This document shows, piece by piece, positions 20,715 through 28,804 of a stretch of 64,000 nucleotides of DNA (the stretch's first letter is position 1; each line of letters opens with the position of its first letter). The stretch is from Demequina rhizosphaerae (lineage in GTDB: Bacteria; Actinomycetota; Actinomycetes; Actinomycetales; Demequinaceae). The position numbers and the translations under genes are program-made. Location: assembly GCF_000971255.1 (NCBI RefSeq), contig NZ_BBMC01000010.1, forward strand, positions 42,291 to 106,290, written 5' to 3'. The notes beneath the pieces were generated by a model. It was not told the origin of the DNA. It saw only the letters and a program-made list of their open reading frames with translations, and searched no databases.

Positions 20715-20740
20715 CGGGCCGATGCGGTTGCATCGGCCCG
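20715..20740 (+). terminator. Hairpin between rpsK and rpoA
   Basis: An 11-bp perfect stem (20715-20725 with 20730-20740) has the loop GGTT. The stem includes CCGATGC/GCATCGG, close to the core of the dispersed 10-mer. It may be an attenuator that sets the ratio of ribosomal protein to RNA polymerase alpha expression. Confidence 0.55.
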
Positions 20741-20836
20741 TGGCCGCCCCCATTTCCAGCTTCTGGCCCCTGACGGACCTATCCCGGCAGGGAACTCTCG
20801 AGCATCAGATAGCGGGTGCTCGGAAAGGAAACAACC

Positions 20837-21823
20837 GTGCTGATCGCACAGCGTCCCACGCTGACCGAGAAGGTCATCTCGGAGAACCGTTCGCAGTTCT
20901 CGCTCAAGCCGCTCGAGCCGGGCTTCGGCTACACGCTCGGCAACTCGCTCCGCCGCACGCTGCTGTCGTCCATCCCGGGCGCGGCCGTGACGTCGGTGCG
21001 CTTCGAGGGCGTCCTCCACGAGTTCACCACCATCGACGGGGTGAAGGAGGACGTGACCGAGATCCTGCTCAACCTCAAGAACCTCGTGGTCTCGTCGGAG
21101 AACGACGAGCCCGTCGTGATGTACCTGCGCAAGTCGGGCGCGGGCGTCGTCACCGGTGCTGACATCCAGCCCCCGGCCGGCGTCGAGATCCACAACCCGG
21201 ACCTCCACATCGCGACCCTCAACGCGAAGGCGAAGTTCGAGGTCGAGCTCACGGTCGAGCGCGGTCGCGGCTACGTGCCCGCGGCGATGAACAAGAGCTA
21301 CGACGCGGAGATCGGCCAGATCCCCGTCGACTCGATCTACTCGCCCGTCCTCAAGGTGACCTACAAGGTCGAGGCCACCCGTGTCGCGCAGCGCACGGAC
21401 TTCGACGAGCTGGTCATCGACGTCGAGACGAAGTCCTCGATCTCGCCGCGCGACGCCGTCGCGTCCGCCGGCGCGACGCTCGTCGAGCTCTTCTCGCTCG
21501 CCCGCGGCCTCAACGAGTCCGCCGAGGGCATCGAGATCGGCCCGTCGGACACGGACGAGTCGCTCGAGGAGGACTACAACCAGCCGATCGAGGAGCTCAA
21601 CCTCACGCAGCGGTCGTACAACTGCCTCAAGCGCGAGGGCATCCACACGGTTGGCGAGCTCACGGCGCGCTCCGAGGCGGACCTCATGGACATCCGCAAC
21701 TTCGGCCAGAAGTCGATCACCGAGGTGAAGGAGAAGCTCGCCGAGCTGGGCTTCTCCCTCAAGGACAGCGCCGTCGAGTACGACAGCGGCTCGTCCGTCT
21801 ACTTCTCGGGCAGCGACGAGTAA
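20837..21823 (+). CDS. rpoA: RNA polymerase alpha subunit
   Basis: Alpha assembles RNA polymerase and contacts activators and UP elements. I start at GTG 20837 ([20 protein letters not shown]) behind AAAGGAA, giving 328 residues; an in-frame start at 20816 is upstream of the ribosome binding site. The N-terminal domain contains [20 protein letters not shown]. The C-terminal domain (from about residue 245) has [20 protein letters not shown] and [20 protein letters not shown]. Confidence 0.97.
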   Translation: MLIAQRPTLTEKVISENRSQFSLKPLEPGFGYTLGNSLRRTLLSSIPGAAVTSVRFEGVLHEFTTIDGVKEDVTEILLNLKNLVVSSENDEPVVMYLRKSGAGVVTGADIQPPAGVEIHNPDLHIATLNAKAKFEVELTVERGRGYVPAAMNKSYDAEIGQIPVDSIYSPVLKVTYKVEATRVAQRTDFDELVIDVETKSSISPRDAVASAGATLVELFSLARGLNESAEGIEIGPSDTDESLEEDYNQPIEELNLTQRSYNCLKREGIHTVGELTARSEADLMDIRNFGQKSITEVKEKLAELGFSLKDSAVEYDSGSSVYFSGSDE

Positions 21824-21841
21824 CAAGGAGAATTCTCAATC

Positions 21842-22354
21842 ATGCCTACCCCCACCAAGGGTGCCCGCCTGGGCGGCGGTCCCGCGCACGAGCGTCAGAT
21901 GCTCGCGAACCTTTCGCAGAGCCTCTTCGAGCACGGCCGCATCACCACCACCGTGACCAAGGCCAAGCGCCTGCGCCCGCACGCCGAGCGTCTCATCACC
22001 TTCGCGAAGCGCGGCGACCTCGCCTCGCGCCGCAAGGTGCTCGGGATCCTCTCGGACAAGGGCGTCGTCCACAAGCTCTTCACCGAGATCGGCCCCGGCT
22101 TCGCCGAGCGTGACGGCGGCTACACCCGCATCACCAAGACCGGCTTCCGCAAGGGCGACAACGCCCCCATGGCCGTGATCGAGCTCGTCGAGTTCGGCGC
22201 GCCCGCCAAGAAGGCCGTCGCCAAGGAGGCCGAGAAGGCCACCAAGAAGGCTGCGCCGAAGAAGGTCGAGGAGGCCCCCGCGGCCGAGGAGACCGTCGTC
22301 GAGGAGACCGTCGTCGAGGCTGAGGCCACCGACGAGGCCGCCGAGACCAAGTAA
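21842..22354 (+). CDS. rplQ: 50S ribosomal protein L17 with C-terminal extension
   Basis: L17 is a 50S protein near the tunnel exit. The conserved domain (about 120 residues) runs from [20 protein letters not shown] to [21 protein letters not shown] further 50-residue tail of alternating AKKA and acidic segments ([20 protein letters not shown]) brings it to 170 residues. Such tails are common on this protein in actinobacteria. It shares the alpha operon with rpoA, 18 bases upstream. Confidence 0.96.
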   Translation: MPTPTKGARLGGGPAHERQMLANLSQSLFEHGRITTTVTKAKRLRPHAERLITFAKRGDLASRRKVLGILSDKGVVHKLFTEIGPGFAERDGGYTRITKTGFRKGDNAPMAVIELVEFGAPAKKAVAKEAEKATKKAAPKKVEEAPAAEETVVEETVVEAEATDEAAETK

Positions 22355-22378
22355 CCCTCGCCTTCCATCAAGGCAACC

Positions 22379-22425
22379 CGAGGCGGGTCCGCACATGCTC
22401 CCTGAGACTGTGCGGGCCCGCCTCG
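22379..22425 (+). terminator. 17-bp hairpin that covers the truA start codon
   Basis: Arms 22379-22395 and 22409-22425 pair over 17 bases with one T.G wobble and a 13-base loop. It lies 25 bases after rplQ, where a terminator is expected. However, the truA ATG (22395) and the alternative GTG (22410) both fall inside it. It may act as a terminator, a translational switch, or both. Confidence 0.65.
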
Positions 22426-23249
22426 ACCTTTCCTACGACGGCACTGACTTCTCCGGGTGGGCCACCCAGCCCGGGCTGCGGACCGTCCAGGGCGTCCTCG
22501 AGGACGCCCTCGTGCGCATCGTCCGCCAGGAGGCGTACCCCCGGGTGACCGTCGCCGGGCGGACCGATGCGGGCGTCCACGCCCGCGGCCAGGTCGCCCA
22601 CGTCGACATCGCGGCTTCCGCCTGGGAGCGGATGCCCGGCCGCGCCGCGCGCACGCCGGCCCAGGGGCTGCTCTCGCGCCTCGACGGCGTCCTCCCCGAC
22701 GACGTCGTGATCCGCGACGTCACGGTCGCGCCCGCGGGCTTCGACGCGCGCTTCTCCGCCACGCAGCGCCGCTACGCCTACCGCGTCACCGACGCCGTCC
22801 CCGACGTCCTGCGGCGCCGTCACGTGGTCCGCGTGAGCCGCCCGCTCGACGTCGACGCCCTCAACCGCGCATCGTCCACCCTGCTGGGCCTGCGCGACTT
22901 CGCGGCCTTCTGCCGCGGCCGCGAGGGCGCCACCACCATCCGCGACCTCACCGAGCTGTCGTGGCGACGCGAGACCGAGGGCCCCGACGCGGGCCTGGTC
23001 GTCGCGACCGTGCGCGCGGACGCGTTCTGCCACTCGATGGTGCGGTCGCTCGTCGGCGCCCTGCTCACCGTCGGGGAGGGGCGGCGCGACCTCGACTGGC
23101 TCGCCGCCGTCGCGGCCTCCGAGACGCGGTCGCAGGCCATCGCGGTCGCGCCCGCGCACGGGCTCACGCTCGAGGAGGTCGCGTACCCGGACGATGCGCT
23201 GCTCGCGGCGCGCGCCGAGGCTACCCGAGGGCGGCGCACGCTCCCGTGA
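22395..23249 (+). CDS. truA: tRNA pseudouridine synthase A
   Basis: TruA converts uridines 38-40 of tRNA anticodon arms to pseudouridine. The 284-residue product (from ATG 22395) has [20 protein letters not shown], the catalytic-aspartate motif [18 protein letters not shown] near residue 60, and [17 protein letters not shown] 22410 is an equally plausible start. Both lie within a strong hairpin, so initiation may be regulated. Two exact copies of the dispersed 10-mer are present: 22868 (Ala-Ser-Ser) and 23189 (Asp-Asp-Ala). Confidence 0.94.
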   Translation: MLPETVRARLDLSYDGTDFSGWATQPGLRTVQGVLEDALVRIVRQEAYPRVTVAGRTDAGVHARGQVAHVDIAASAWERMPGRAARTPAQGLLSRLDGVLPDDVVIRDVTVAPAGFDARFSATQRRYAYRVTDAVPDVLRRRHVVRVSRPLDVDALNRASSTLLGLRDFAAFCRGREGATTIRDLTELSWRRETEGPDAGLVVATVRADAFCHSMVRSLVGALLTVGEGRRDLDWLAAVAASETRSQAIAVAPAHGLTLEEVAYPDDALLAARAEATRGRRTLP

Positions 23250-23277
23250 CCGACGCGCGCGTCCCGCGGCTCCCGGA

Positions 23278-23306
23278 TTGAGATTCCGCGCTCACGCGCG
23301 TATGAT
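23278..23306 (+). promoter_or_regulatory. Promoter of rplM-rpsI
   Basis: TTGAGA (23278-23283), a 17-base spacer and TATGAT (23301-23306) form a strong promoter starting a leader of about 120 bases. TTGAGA is also the -35 hexamer of the infA promoter. Confidence 0.82.
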
Positions 23307-23382
23307 GGTGCGTCGTTGTGCGTTCCCTCGTGGACGGTGCCTCCCACTCGCCGCCGCAGGACCCGCCGACCGATTGCTTCGC

Positions 23383-23401
23383 GGTGCCATCACGGCACCG
23401 T
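23383..23401 (+). promoter_or_regulatory. rplM leader hairpin
   Basis: CGGTGCC (23383-23389) pairs perfectly with GGCACCG (23395-23401) around ATCAC, 31 bases before the rplM start. It may be an L13-type autoregulatory structure, by analogy with leaders in other bacteria; this is not shown here. Confidence 0.5.
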
Positions 23402-23432
23402 CCACCAGAACGAGTAGAAGTAAGGCTTCACA

Positions 23433-23876
23433 GTGCGTACGTTTTCTCCCAAGCCGGGTGACGTCACCAAGAACTGGTACGTCATCGACGCTACTGACGT
23501 GGTCCTCGGTCGTCTGGCCTCCCAGGCCGCTTCGCTGCTCCGCGGCAAGCACAAGGCGACCTTTGCGCCCCACGTCGACGGCGGTGACTTCGTCATCGTC
23601 ATCAACGCTGAGAAGGTGGCCCTCTCGGGCAACAAGCTCACCGACAAGATGGTCTACCGCCACTCGGGCTTCCCGGGCGGTCTGTCGGCCGTCCCGATCG
23701 GCGAGCTCCTCGAGAAGAACCCCCGTCGCGTGATCGAGAACGCGGTCAAGGGCATGCTGCCCAAGACCAAGCTCGGCGCCGCCCAGCTCAAGCACCTCAA
23801 GGTCTACGCCGGCGCGGAGCACCCGCACGCCGCGCAGCAGCCCGAGGTCTTCGAGATCTCCCAGGTCGCGCAGTAA
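23433..23876 (+). CDS. rplM: 50S ribosomal protein L13
   Basis: L13 is an early 50S assembly protein. The 147-residue product starts at GTG 23433: [20 protein letters not shown], then the core [20 protein letters not shown] and the signature [20 protein letters not shown]. It is cotranscribed with rpsI, 28 bases downstream. Confidence 0.97.
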   Translation: MRTFSPKPGDVTKNWYVIDATDVVLGRLASQAASLLRGKHKATFAPHVDGGDFVIVINAEKVALSGNKLTDKMVYRHSGFPGGLSAVPIGELLEKNPRRVIENAVKGMLPKTKLGAAQLKHLKVYAGAEHPHAAQQPEVFEISQVAQ

Positions 23877-23904
23877 GCGCCGCAGCAGTTAAGGATTGAT
23901 GAAA

Positions 23905-24384
23905 GTGGCAGATGTGACCACCGAGGTCGAGAACGAGACCCCGTCCGAGTACACCACCGAGACCGTTGCCGAGCGCGGCAAGGGTGTCACCAACCTCGCC
24001 CCCGGCGCCGGCCTCGGCCGTCGCAAGGAGGCCGTCGCCCGCGTGCGCCTGGTGCCCGGCACCGGCAAGTGGGTCATCAACGGCCGCGAGCTCGAGAACT
24101 ACTTCCCGAACAAGGTCCACCAGCAGCTGGTGAACTCGCCGTTCGCGCTCCTCGACATCGAGGGCAAGTTCGACGTGCACGCCCGCATCCACGGTGGCGG
24201 CCCGTCGGGTCAGGCCGGCGCGCTGCGCCTCGGCGTGGCCCGCGCGCTCAACGAGATCGACGAGGACAACAACCGCGCGACGCTCAAGAAGGCCGGCTTC
24301 CTCACCCGCGATGCCCGCATCGTGGAGCGCAAGAAGGCCGGTCTCAAGAAGGCCCGCCGCGCGCCGCAGTACTCGAAGCGCTAA
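23905..24384 (+). CDS. rpsI: 30S ribosomal protein S9
   Basis: S9 has a long tail whose C-terminal arginine contacts the P-site tRNA. I choose GTG 23905 ([20 protein letters not shown]), nine bases after AAGGA; ATG 23899 is in frame but only three bases from that site. The product is 159 residues, with an acidic N-terminal extension, [20 protein letters not shown], and the C-terminal [12 protein letters not shown]. glmM begins 10 bases downstream. Confidence 0.95.
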   Translation: MADVTTEVENETPSEYTTETVAERGKGVTNLAPGAGLGRRKEAVARVRLVPGTGKWVINGRELENYFPNKVHQQLVNSPFALLDIEGKFDVHARIHGGGPSGQAGALRLGVARALNEIDEDNNRATLKKAGFLTRDARIVERKKAGLKKARRAPQYSKR

Positions 24385-24394
24385 TCTCTCGCGC

Positions 24395-25756
24395 ATGGCG
24401 CGACTCTTCGGCACGGACGGTGTCCGGGGCCTGGCCAACCGGGACCTCACGGCGGAGCTGGCGGTCGACCTCGCGGTCGCCGCGGCTCACGTCCTGGGGG
24501 AACGGGGCGAGTTCTCCGGGCACCGTCCTCGTGCCGTCATCGGCCGCGACACCCGCGTCTCAGGCGAGTTCCTGAGCGCGGCTGTCGCGGCCGGTCTTGC
24601 TTCCGCGGGCGTCGACGTGCTCGACGTGGGCGTCGTGCCCACCCCCGCGGTCGCCTACCTCACCGCCTCCACCGAGGCGGACCTGGGCGTGGTGATCTCC
24701 GCATCCCACAACCCCATGCCGGACAACGGCATCAAGTTCTTCGCGCGCGGCGGCCACAAGCTCGACGACTCCGTCGAGGAGGCCATCGAGGCGCGCGTGG
24801 GCGAGGCCTGGGAGCGGCCCCTCGGCGCGGCCGTCGGGCGCATCGTCCCCTCCGCCGCCCTCGCGGGCGAGTACGTCGACCACGTGGTGGCGGCCGTCCG
24901 CTCCTTCGCCGGCTCCGACGAGCCGCTCGACGGCGTCCACATCGTCGTCGACGCCGCGCACGGCGCCGCCTCCGCGGTGGGCCCCGCGGCCCTCGCCGCC
25001 GCCGGCGCCCGCGTCACCACCATCAACGCGTCGCCCGACGGCCTCAACATCAACGACGGCGTCGGATCCACGCACCTCGGGCCGCTCCAGGCGGCCGTCG
25101 TCGAGCACGGCGGCGACCTCGGCGTGGCCTTCGACGGCGACGCCGACCGCTGCCTCGCGGTCGACCACACGGGCGCGGTCGTCAACGGCGACCAGATCAT
25201 GGGCCTCCTCGCCATCGCGATGCGCGACACCGGCACGCTGTACCGCTCGACCCTCGTCGCGACCGTGATGAGCAACCTCGGGCTGCACCAGGCGATGCGC
25301 CGCGAGGGCATCGACATCGTCGAGACCGCGGTGGGCGACAGGTACGTCCTCGAGGCCATGCGCGACGCCGGCTACACGCTGGGCGGCGAGCAGTCGGGCC
25401 ACATCATCGTCTCGGACTACGCGACCACCGGCGACGGCGTGCTGTCGGCGCTGCTGGTCGCCGCGCGCGTCGCCTCCAGGGGACCGCTGCGCGAGCAGTG
25501 CGCCGGCATCGAGACGCTGCCGCAGGTGCTCATCAACGTGCGCGGGGCGGACCGCTCGCGCGTGCACACCGACCGCGAGCTCCAGGCCGCCGTGAGCGCC
25601 GCGCGCCGCGAGCTGGGCGACACCGGGCGCGTGCTGCTGCGCCCGTCCGGGACCGAGCCGCTCGTGCGCGTCATGGTCGAGGCCGCGACGGCCGAGGAGG
25701 CGCAGCGCCACGGCGAGGCGCTGGCCGCGGTCGTGCGCGACCGCCTGTCGCTTTGA
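24395..25756 (+). CDS. glmM: Phosphoglucosamine mutase
   Basis: GlmM converts glucosamine-6-phosphate to glucosamine-1-phosphate for UDP-GlcNAc and peptidoglycan synthesis. Starting at ATG 24395 gives 453 residues ([20 protein letters not shown]). The phosphoserine loop is [18 protein letters not shown] with Ser104, the metal loop is [13 protein letters not shown], and the C-terminal phosphate site is [15 protein letters not shown]. The order rplM-rpsI-glmM is conserved in actinobacteria. An exact 10-mer at 24839 is read Arg-Ile-Val-Pro, the only coding copy in that register. Confidence 0.96.
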   Translation: MARLFGTDGVRGLANRDLTAELAVDLAVAAAHVLGERGEFSGHRPRAVIGRDTRVSGEFLSAAVAAGLASAGVDVLDVGVVPTPAVAYLTASTEADLGVVISASHNPMPDNGIKFFARGGHKLDDSVEEAIEARVGEAWERPLGAAVGRIVPSAALAGEYVDHVVAAVRSFAGSDEPLDGVHIVVDAAHGAASAVGPAALAAAGARVTTINASPDGLNINDGVGSTHLGPLQAAVVEHGGDLGVAFDGDADRCLAVDHTGAVVNGDQIMGLLAIAMRDTGTLYRSTLVATVMSNLGLHQAMRREGIDIVETAVGDRYVLEAMRDAGYTLGGEQSGHIIVSDYATTGDGVLSALLVAARVASRGPLREQCAGIETLPQVLINVRGADRSRVHTDRELQAAVSAARRELGDTGRVLLRPSGTEPLVRVMVEAATAEEAQRHGEALAAVVRDRLSL

Positions 25757-25806
25757 CCTGACGCGCGCCCGGAGCCGCCTCGGCCCCGCGCTGTGGTCGC
25801 CCGGCG

Positions 25807-25884
25807 GCCTCGCCTGTTCCATCGCCGCATCTGCCTCGCCCGGTCGATCGCTGCATCGGCCTCGCCCGGTCGATCGCCGCATCG
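25807..25884 (+). repeat. Three 26-bp tandem repeats
   Basis: Units at 25807-25832, 25833-25858 and 25859-25884 follow each other without spacers. The second and third differ at one base; the first is more diverged. Each unit starts GCCTCGCC and contains a GCATC near its end. A fourth unit decays after GCCTCA. They lie in the 383-bp gap after glmM. No coding function is apparent. Confidence 0.8.
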
Positions 25885-25949
25885 GCCTCAATTCCGCGAT
25901 CGGCGGGTGGGAAGTGCGCGTTCTCCACCCGGAATCCTCGAAGTTGGCG

Positions 25950-26012
25950 CACGGGGACGGCGCGTGCGGCCACGGGGACGGCGCGTGCGGCCACGGGGAC
26001 GGCGCGTGCGGC
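25950..26012 (+). repeat. Three perfect 21-bp tandem repeats
   Basis: Units at 25950-25970, 25971-25991 and 25992-26012 are identical, each starting CACGGGGACGG and ending CGTGCGGC. They are contiguous, so this is not a CRISPR array. Together with the 26-bp array they fill much of the gene-free interval 25757-26139 between glmM and the dedA gene. I see no promoter or gene in the rest of that interval apart from the -10 described for dedA. Confidence 0.85.
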
Positions 26013-26139
26013 CATGCGGCCGGCGCGCACGGCGTCGCGAACGCGGATCCGTGCGCACCGTCGCGGGACCGGGGGATGAGCCGCGGATCAGGGCATCCCC
26101 CGATCGCCGGGCGCGGGCGCACCTGACAGACTTGGCCTC

Positions 26140-26883
26140 GTGAACGAGCTCTGGCACCTCCTGACCGACTGGATCGACACCGTCGAGATCTGGGTCGAGT
26201 CGCTCATGGAGTCGCTGTGGATCTACCCCGCGGTGTGGATCCTGTCGCTGCTGGACGGGGTGTTCCCGGTGCTGCCGAGCGAGTCCGTCGTCATCGCGAC
26301 CGCGACCGGGTGGGCCCAGACCGGCACGCCGTGGATCGGGATCATCTGGATCGCGGCCGCGACCGGCGCGTGGTGCGGCGACCAGCTCGCGTACCTCATC
26401 GGCTCGAAGCTCGACGTCCGCAAGCACCCGCTGTTCGCGCGCGCCGGCATGCGCAAGACGCTCGACTGGGCCGAGTCGACCCTCGAGCGGCGCGGCACCA
26501 CCTTCATCATCGCGGCCCGCTTCATCCCCATGGGCCGCGTCGCCGTCAACCTCACGGCGGGCGCGCTGCGCTACCCGCGCCAGTGGTTCATGGTCGTCGA
26601 CGCGGTCGCCGTCGCGATCTGGGCGACCTACGGTTGCGCGCTCGGCGTGTGGGCAGGGTCGATCTTCGAGAACATCCTCGTGTCGATCCTCGTGGGCGTC
26701 GTCGGCGGCGTCGTGATCGGCATCCTCATCGACAAGGTCCTCGCGCGGCTGGGCTTCGCGGAGCCCGAGATGCCCAGCCTGTCGGAGGAGATCGAGGAGC
26801 GCCTTCTCACCGGCGAGCTGCAGGTGCGGCCGCCGCGTCGCGAGCGCCGACGCGGTGAGGGCGGGTCCGACGATGCCGCCTGA
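26140..26883 (+). CDS. DedA-family membrane protein
   Basis: DedA proteins are polytopic membrane proteins linked to lipid-carrier recycling and envelope homeostasis. The product is 247 residues from GTG 26140, seven bases after a CAGACT -10 candidate (26127-26132), so the mRNA may be leaderless. Features are a re-entrant-type segment (LLDGVFPVLPSESVVIATAT), GDQLAYLIG and the family motif AARFIPMGRVAVNLTAGALR, then C-terminal membrane helices and a charged tail. The exact substrate is unknown. Confidence 0.88.
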   Translation: MNELWHLLTDWIDTVEIWVESLMESLWIYPAVWILSLLDGVFPVLPSESVVIATATGWAQTGTPWIGIIWIAAATGAWCGDQLAYLIGSKLDVRKHPLFARAGMRKTLDWAESTLERRGTTFIIAARFIPMGRVAVNLTAGALRYPRQWFMVVDAVAVAIWATYGCALGVWAGSIFENILVSILVGVVGGVVIGILIDKVLARLGFAEPEMPSLSEEIEERLLTGELQVRPPRRERRRGEGGSDDAA

Positions 26884-27751
26884 GGCCGTCGACGGCGTCG
26901 ACGTCGCCTGGGAGGACGCGCGCGCCGCGAACCTCGCCAACTGGGACGACCGCGTGCCGCTCCACGTCGAGGCCTACGGTGTCGACGCCTTCGCCGCCGA
27001 CCCGGCCCATCTCTCCAGCGTCGTGCGGCACGACCTGCCGGTTCTCGAGCGGCACCTCGACGGCGGCACGCTGGCCGGGCTCGATCTGTGCCACCTCCAG
27101 TGCCACATCGGCACCGACACGGTGTCCCTGGCCCGCGCCGGGGCGCGCGTCGTCGGAGTGGACTTCTCCGCCCCCGCGCTCGAGGCCGCCGCCCGCCTGG
27201 CCGATACGGCGGGCGTCGACGCCCGCTGGGTCGAGGGCGACGTGCTCGAGGCGCGGGCGCTCGTCGACGCCGCGCTCGGCGAGGACCGCGCGTTCGACGT
27301 GGTCTACACGAGCATCGGCACGATCGGCTGGCTGTCCGACCTGGCGGCATGGGCACGGCAGATCGCCGCGCTGCTGACCACCGGCGGCATCCTCTACTTC
27401 CGCGACGGCCATCCCATGCTCGGCACCATCGACGAGGACCGCGACGAGCTCGTGGCCCGCTACCGCTACTTCTCGGACGGGCGCGCGCTCCAGTGGGACG
27501 ACGACGCGACGTACGTGGGGGACGGGAAGGTCGAGGCGACGCGCACGTACGAGTGGGCGCATCCCGTCTCCGAGATCGTCACCGCGCTGCTGCAGGCGGG
27601 GCTCGTGATCGAGGCGATGGACGAGGGCCGGACCCTGCCGTGGCGCTTCTCCGAGCGGATGGTCGAGCTGCCCGACGGCGACTTCGCGTGGCCGGGCGGC
27701 GAGGCCGCCGTGGTGCCCTGCACGCTCACCATCGTGGCGCGACGGCCGTAG
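26873..27751 (+). CDS. Class I SAM-dependent methyltransferase
   Basis: The 292-residue product (ATG 26873, overlapping the dedA end by 11 bases; GTG 26855 is an alternative) has a Rossmann methyltransferase domain. Motif I is GLDLCHLQCHIGTDTVSLAR, and motif II is ARVVGVDFSAPALEAAARLA. The region VVYTSIGTIGWLSDLAAWAR fits motif IV. The substrate cannot be deduced. Its stop is six bases from the stop of the convergent coaA gene. Confidence 0.8.
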   Translation: MPPEAVDGVDVAWEDARAANLANWDDRVPLHVEAYGVDAFAADPAHLSSVVRHDLPVLERHLDGGTLAGLDLCHLQCHIGTDTVSLARAGARVVGVDFSAPALEAAARLADTAGVDARWVEGDVLEARALVDAALGEDRAFDVVYTSIGTIGWLSDLAAWARQIAALLTTGGILYFRDGHPMLGTIDEDRDELVARYRYFSDGRALQWDDDATYVGDGKVEATRTYEWAHPVSEIVTALLQAGLVIEAMDEGRTLPWRFSERMVELPDGDFAWPGGEAAVVPCTLTIVARRP

Positions 27752-27757
27752 CCGGCG

Positions 27758-28714
27758 TCAGAGCTTGCGCATGCGGACCGACTCGACGCGGTGGTCCGGC
27801 CCCTTGTTGAGGATGATCGTCGCGCGCGAGCGGGTGGGGGCGATGTTGCGCGCGAGGTTGGGCGCGTTGACCGTGTCCCACACCTGGCCCGCGACGGCCT
27901 GCGCCTGCTCGTCGGTCAGCGTCGAGTAGGAGTGGAAGTACGAGTCCGGCTTCGCGAAGGCGGACTCGCGCAGCGCGAGGAAGCGCTCGATGTACCAGCG
28001 GCGGATGTCGTCCGGGTGCGCGTCGACGTAGATCGACACGTCGAAGAAGTCGCTCACCGCGAGCTGCGAGGCGCCGGGCTCCCGCGGCTGCGCGGTCTGG
28101 AGCACGTTGAGCCCCTCGACGATGAGCACGTCGGGCTGGCGGACCACGACCTCCTTGCCCGGCACGATGTCGTAGACCTGGTGCGAGTACACGGGCGCCC
28201 GCACGTCGGCCTCGCCCGACTTCACCTTGAGGATGAAGTCGCGCAGCGCGCGCCGGTCGAAGGACTCGGGGAAGCCCTTGCGCGCCATCAGCCCGCGCTC
28301 GTTGAGGATCTCGTTGGGGTAGAGGAAGCCGTCCGTGGTGACGAGCTCGACGTGCGGCGAGGAGGGCCAGCGCGCCATGAGCTCGCGCAGCAGGCGCGCG
28401 GTGGTCGACTTGCCCACCGCGACGGATCCGGCCACGCCGATGACGAACGGCGTGCGGGAGGCCCGCTCGCCCAGGAACTCGCTGGTGGCGCCGTGGAGCA
28501 TGCCGGTCGCGCCGGAGTAGAGGTCGAGCAGCCGCGACAGCGGCCGGTAGATGCGGTCGACCTCCGCGATGTCGATGGGGTCGCCCAGGCCGCGCACGCG
28601 CGCGACGTCCTCCGCGGTGAGCGGCAGCGGCGTCGCATCGGCGAGGGCCGCCCACTCGTCGCGGGTCAGGGTGACGTACGGGGTGCCCGCGTCGGACCGT
28701 CGCGCCTCGTTCAC
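27758..28714 (-). CDS. coaA: Pantothenate kinase, type I
   Basis: CoaA phosphorylates pantothenate, the first step of coenzyme A synthesis. I start it at GTG 28714, six bases after AACAAT (28726-28721), giving 318 residues; ATG 28732 would add six. The P-loop is GVAGSVAVGKSTTARLLREL. LVTTDGFLYPNEIL, KGFPESFDRRAL, PVYSHQVYDIVPG and VLIVEGLNVLQ are type I signatures. It diverges from glmS, and the gap between them holds an inverted pair of the dispersed 10-mer. Confidence 0.94.
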   Translation of the reverse strand: MNEARRSDAGTPYVTLTRDEWAALADATPLPLTAEDVARVRGLGDPIDIAEVDRIYRPLSRLLDLYSGATGMLHGATSEFLGERASRTPFVIGVAGSVAVGKSTTARLLRELMARWPSSPHVELVTTDGFLYPNEILNERGLMARKGFPESFDRRALRDFILKVKSGEADVRAPVYSHQVYDIVPGKEVVVRQPDVLIVEGLNVLQTAQPREPGASQLAVSDFFDVSIYVDAHPDDIRRWYIERFLALRESAFAKPDSYFHSYSTLTDEQAQAVAGQVWDTVNAPNLARNIAPTRSRATIILNKGPDHRVESVRMRKL

Positions 28715-28726
28715 CCGCCCATTGTT

Positions 28727-28755
28727 GCGCATCGTCCGACCCCGGGACGATGCGC
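28727..28755. repeat. Inverted pair of the dispersed 10-mer in the coaA/glmS divergent promoter region
   Basis: GCGCATCGTCC (28727-28737) and GGACGATGCGC (28745-28755) form 11-bp inverted arms around seven bases. Because the flanking genes diverge, this pair cannot serve as a terminator for either. Confidence 0.85.
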
Positions 28756-28804
28756 GTGCCCGGCCTGCGCCGCGCGCCCGGGGGCGGCCTCTAGACTCGG
28801 GGGC

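Noticed and set aside
25807..26012. Possible CRISPR array from the tandem repeats
   Set aside because: The units are directly contiguous with no unique spacers, and no cas gene is in the window.
25914..26126. 70-codon frame running through the 21-bp repeats
   Set aside because: It gives a HGDGACG repeat peptide only because the unit length is a multiple of three. There is no start signal and no homology that I recognise.
28727..28755. Inverted 10-mer pair as a terminator
   Set aside because: It lies between divergent genes coaA and glmS, so there is no upstream transcript for it to end.
28755..28804. glmS ribozyme or riboswitch upstream of glmS
   Set aside because: The -10 element lies seven bases before the ATG, leaving no untranslated leader, and no ribozyme core is visible.
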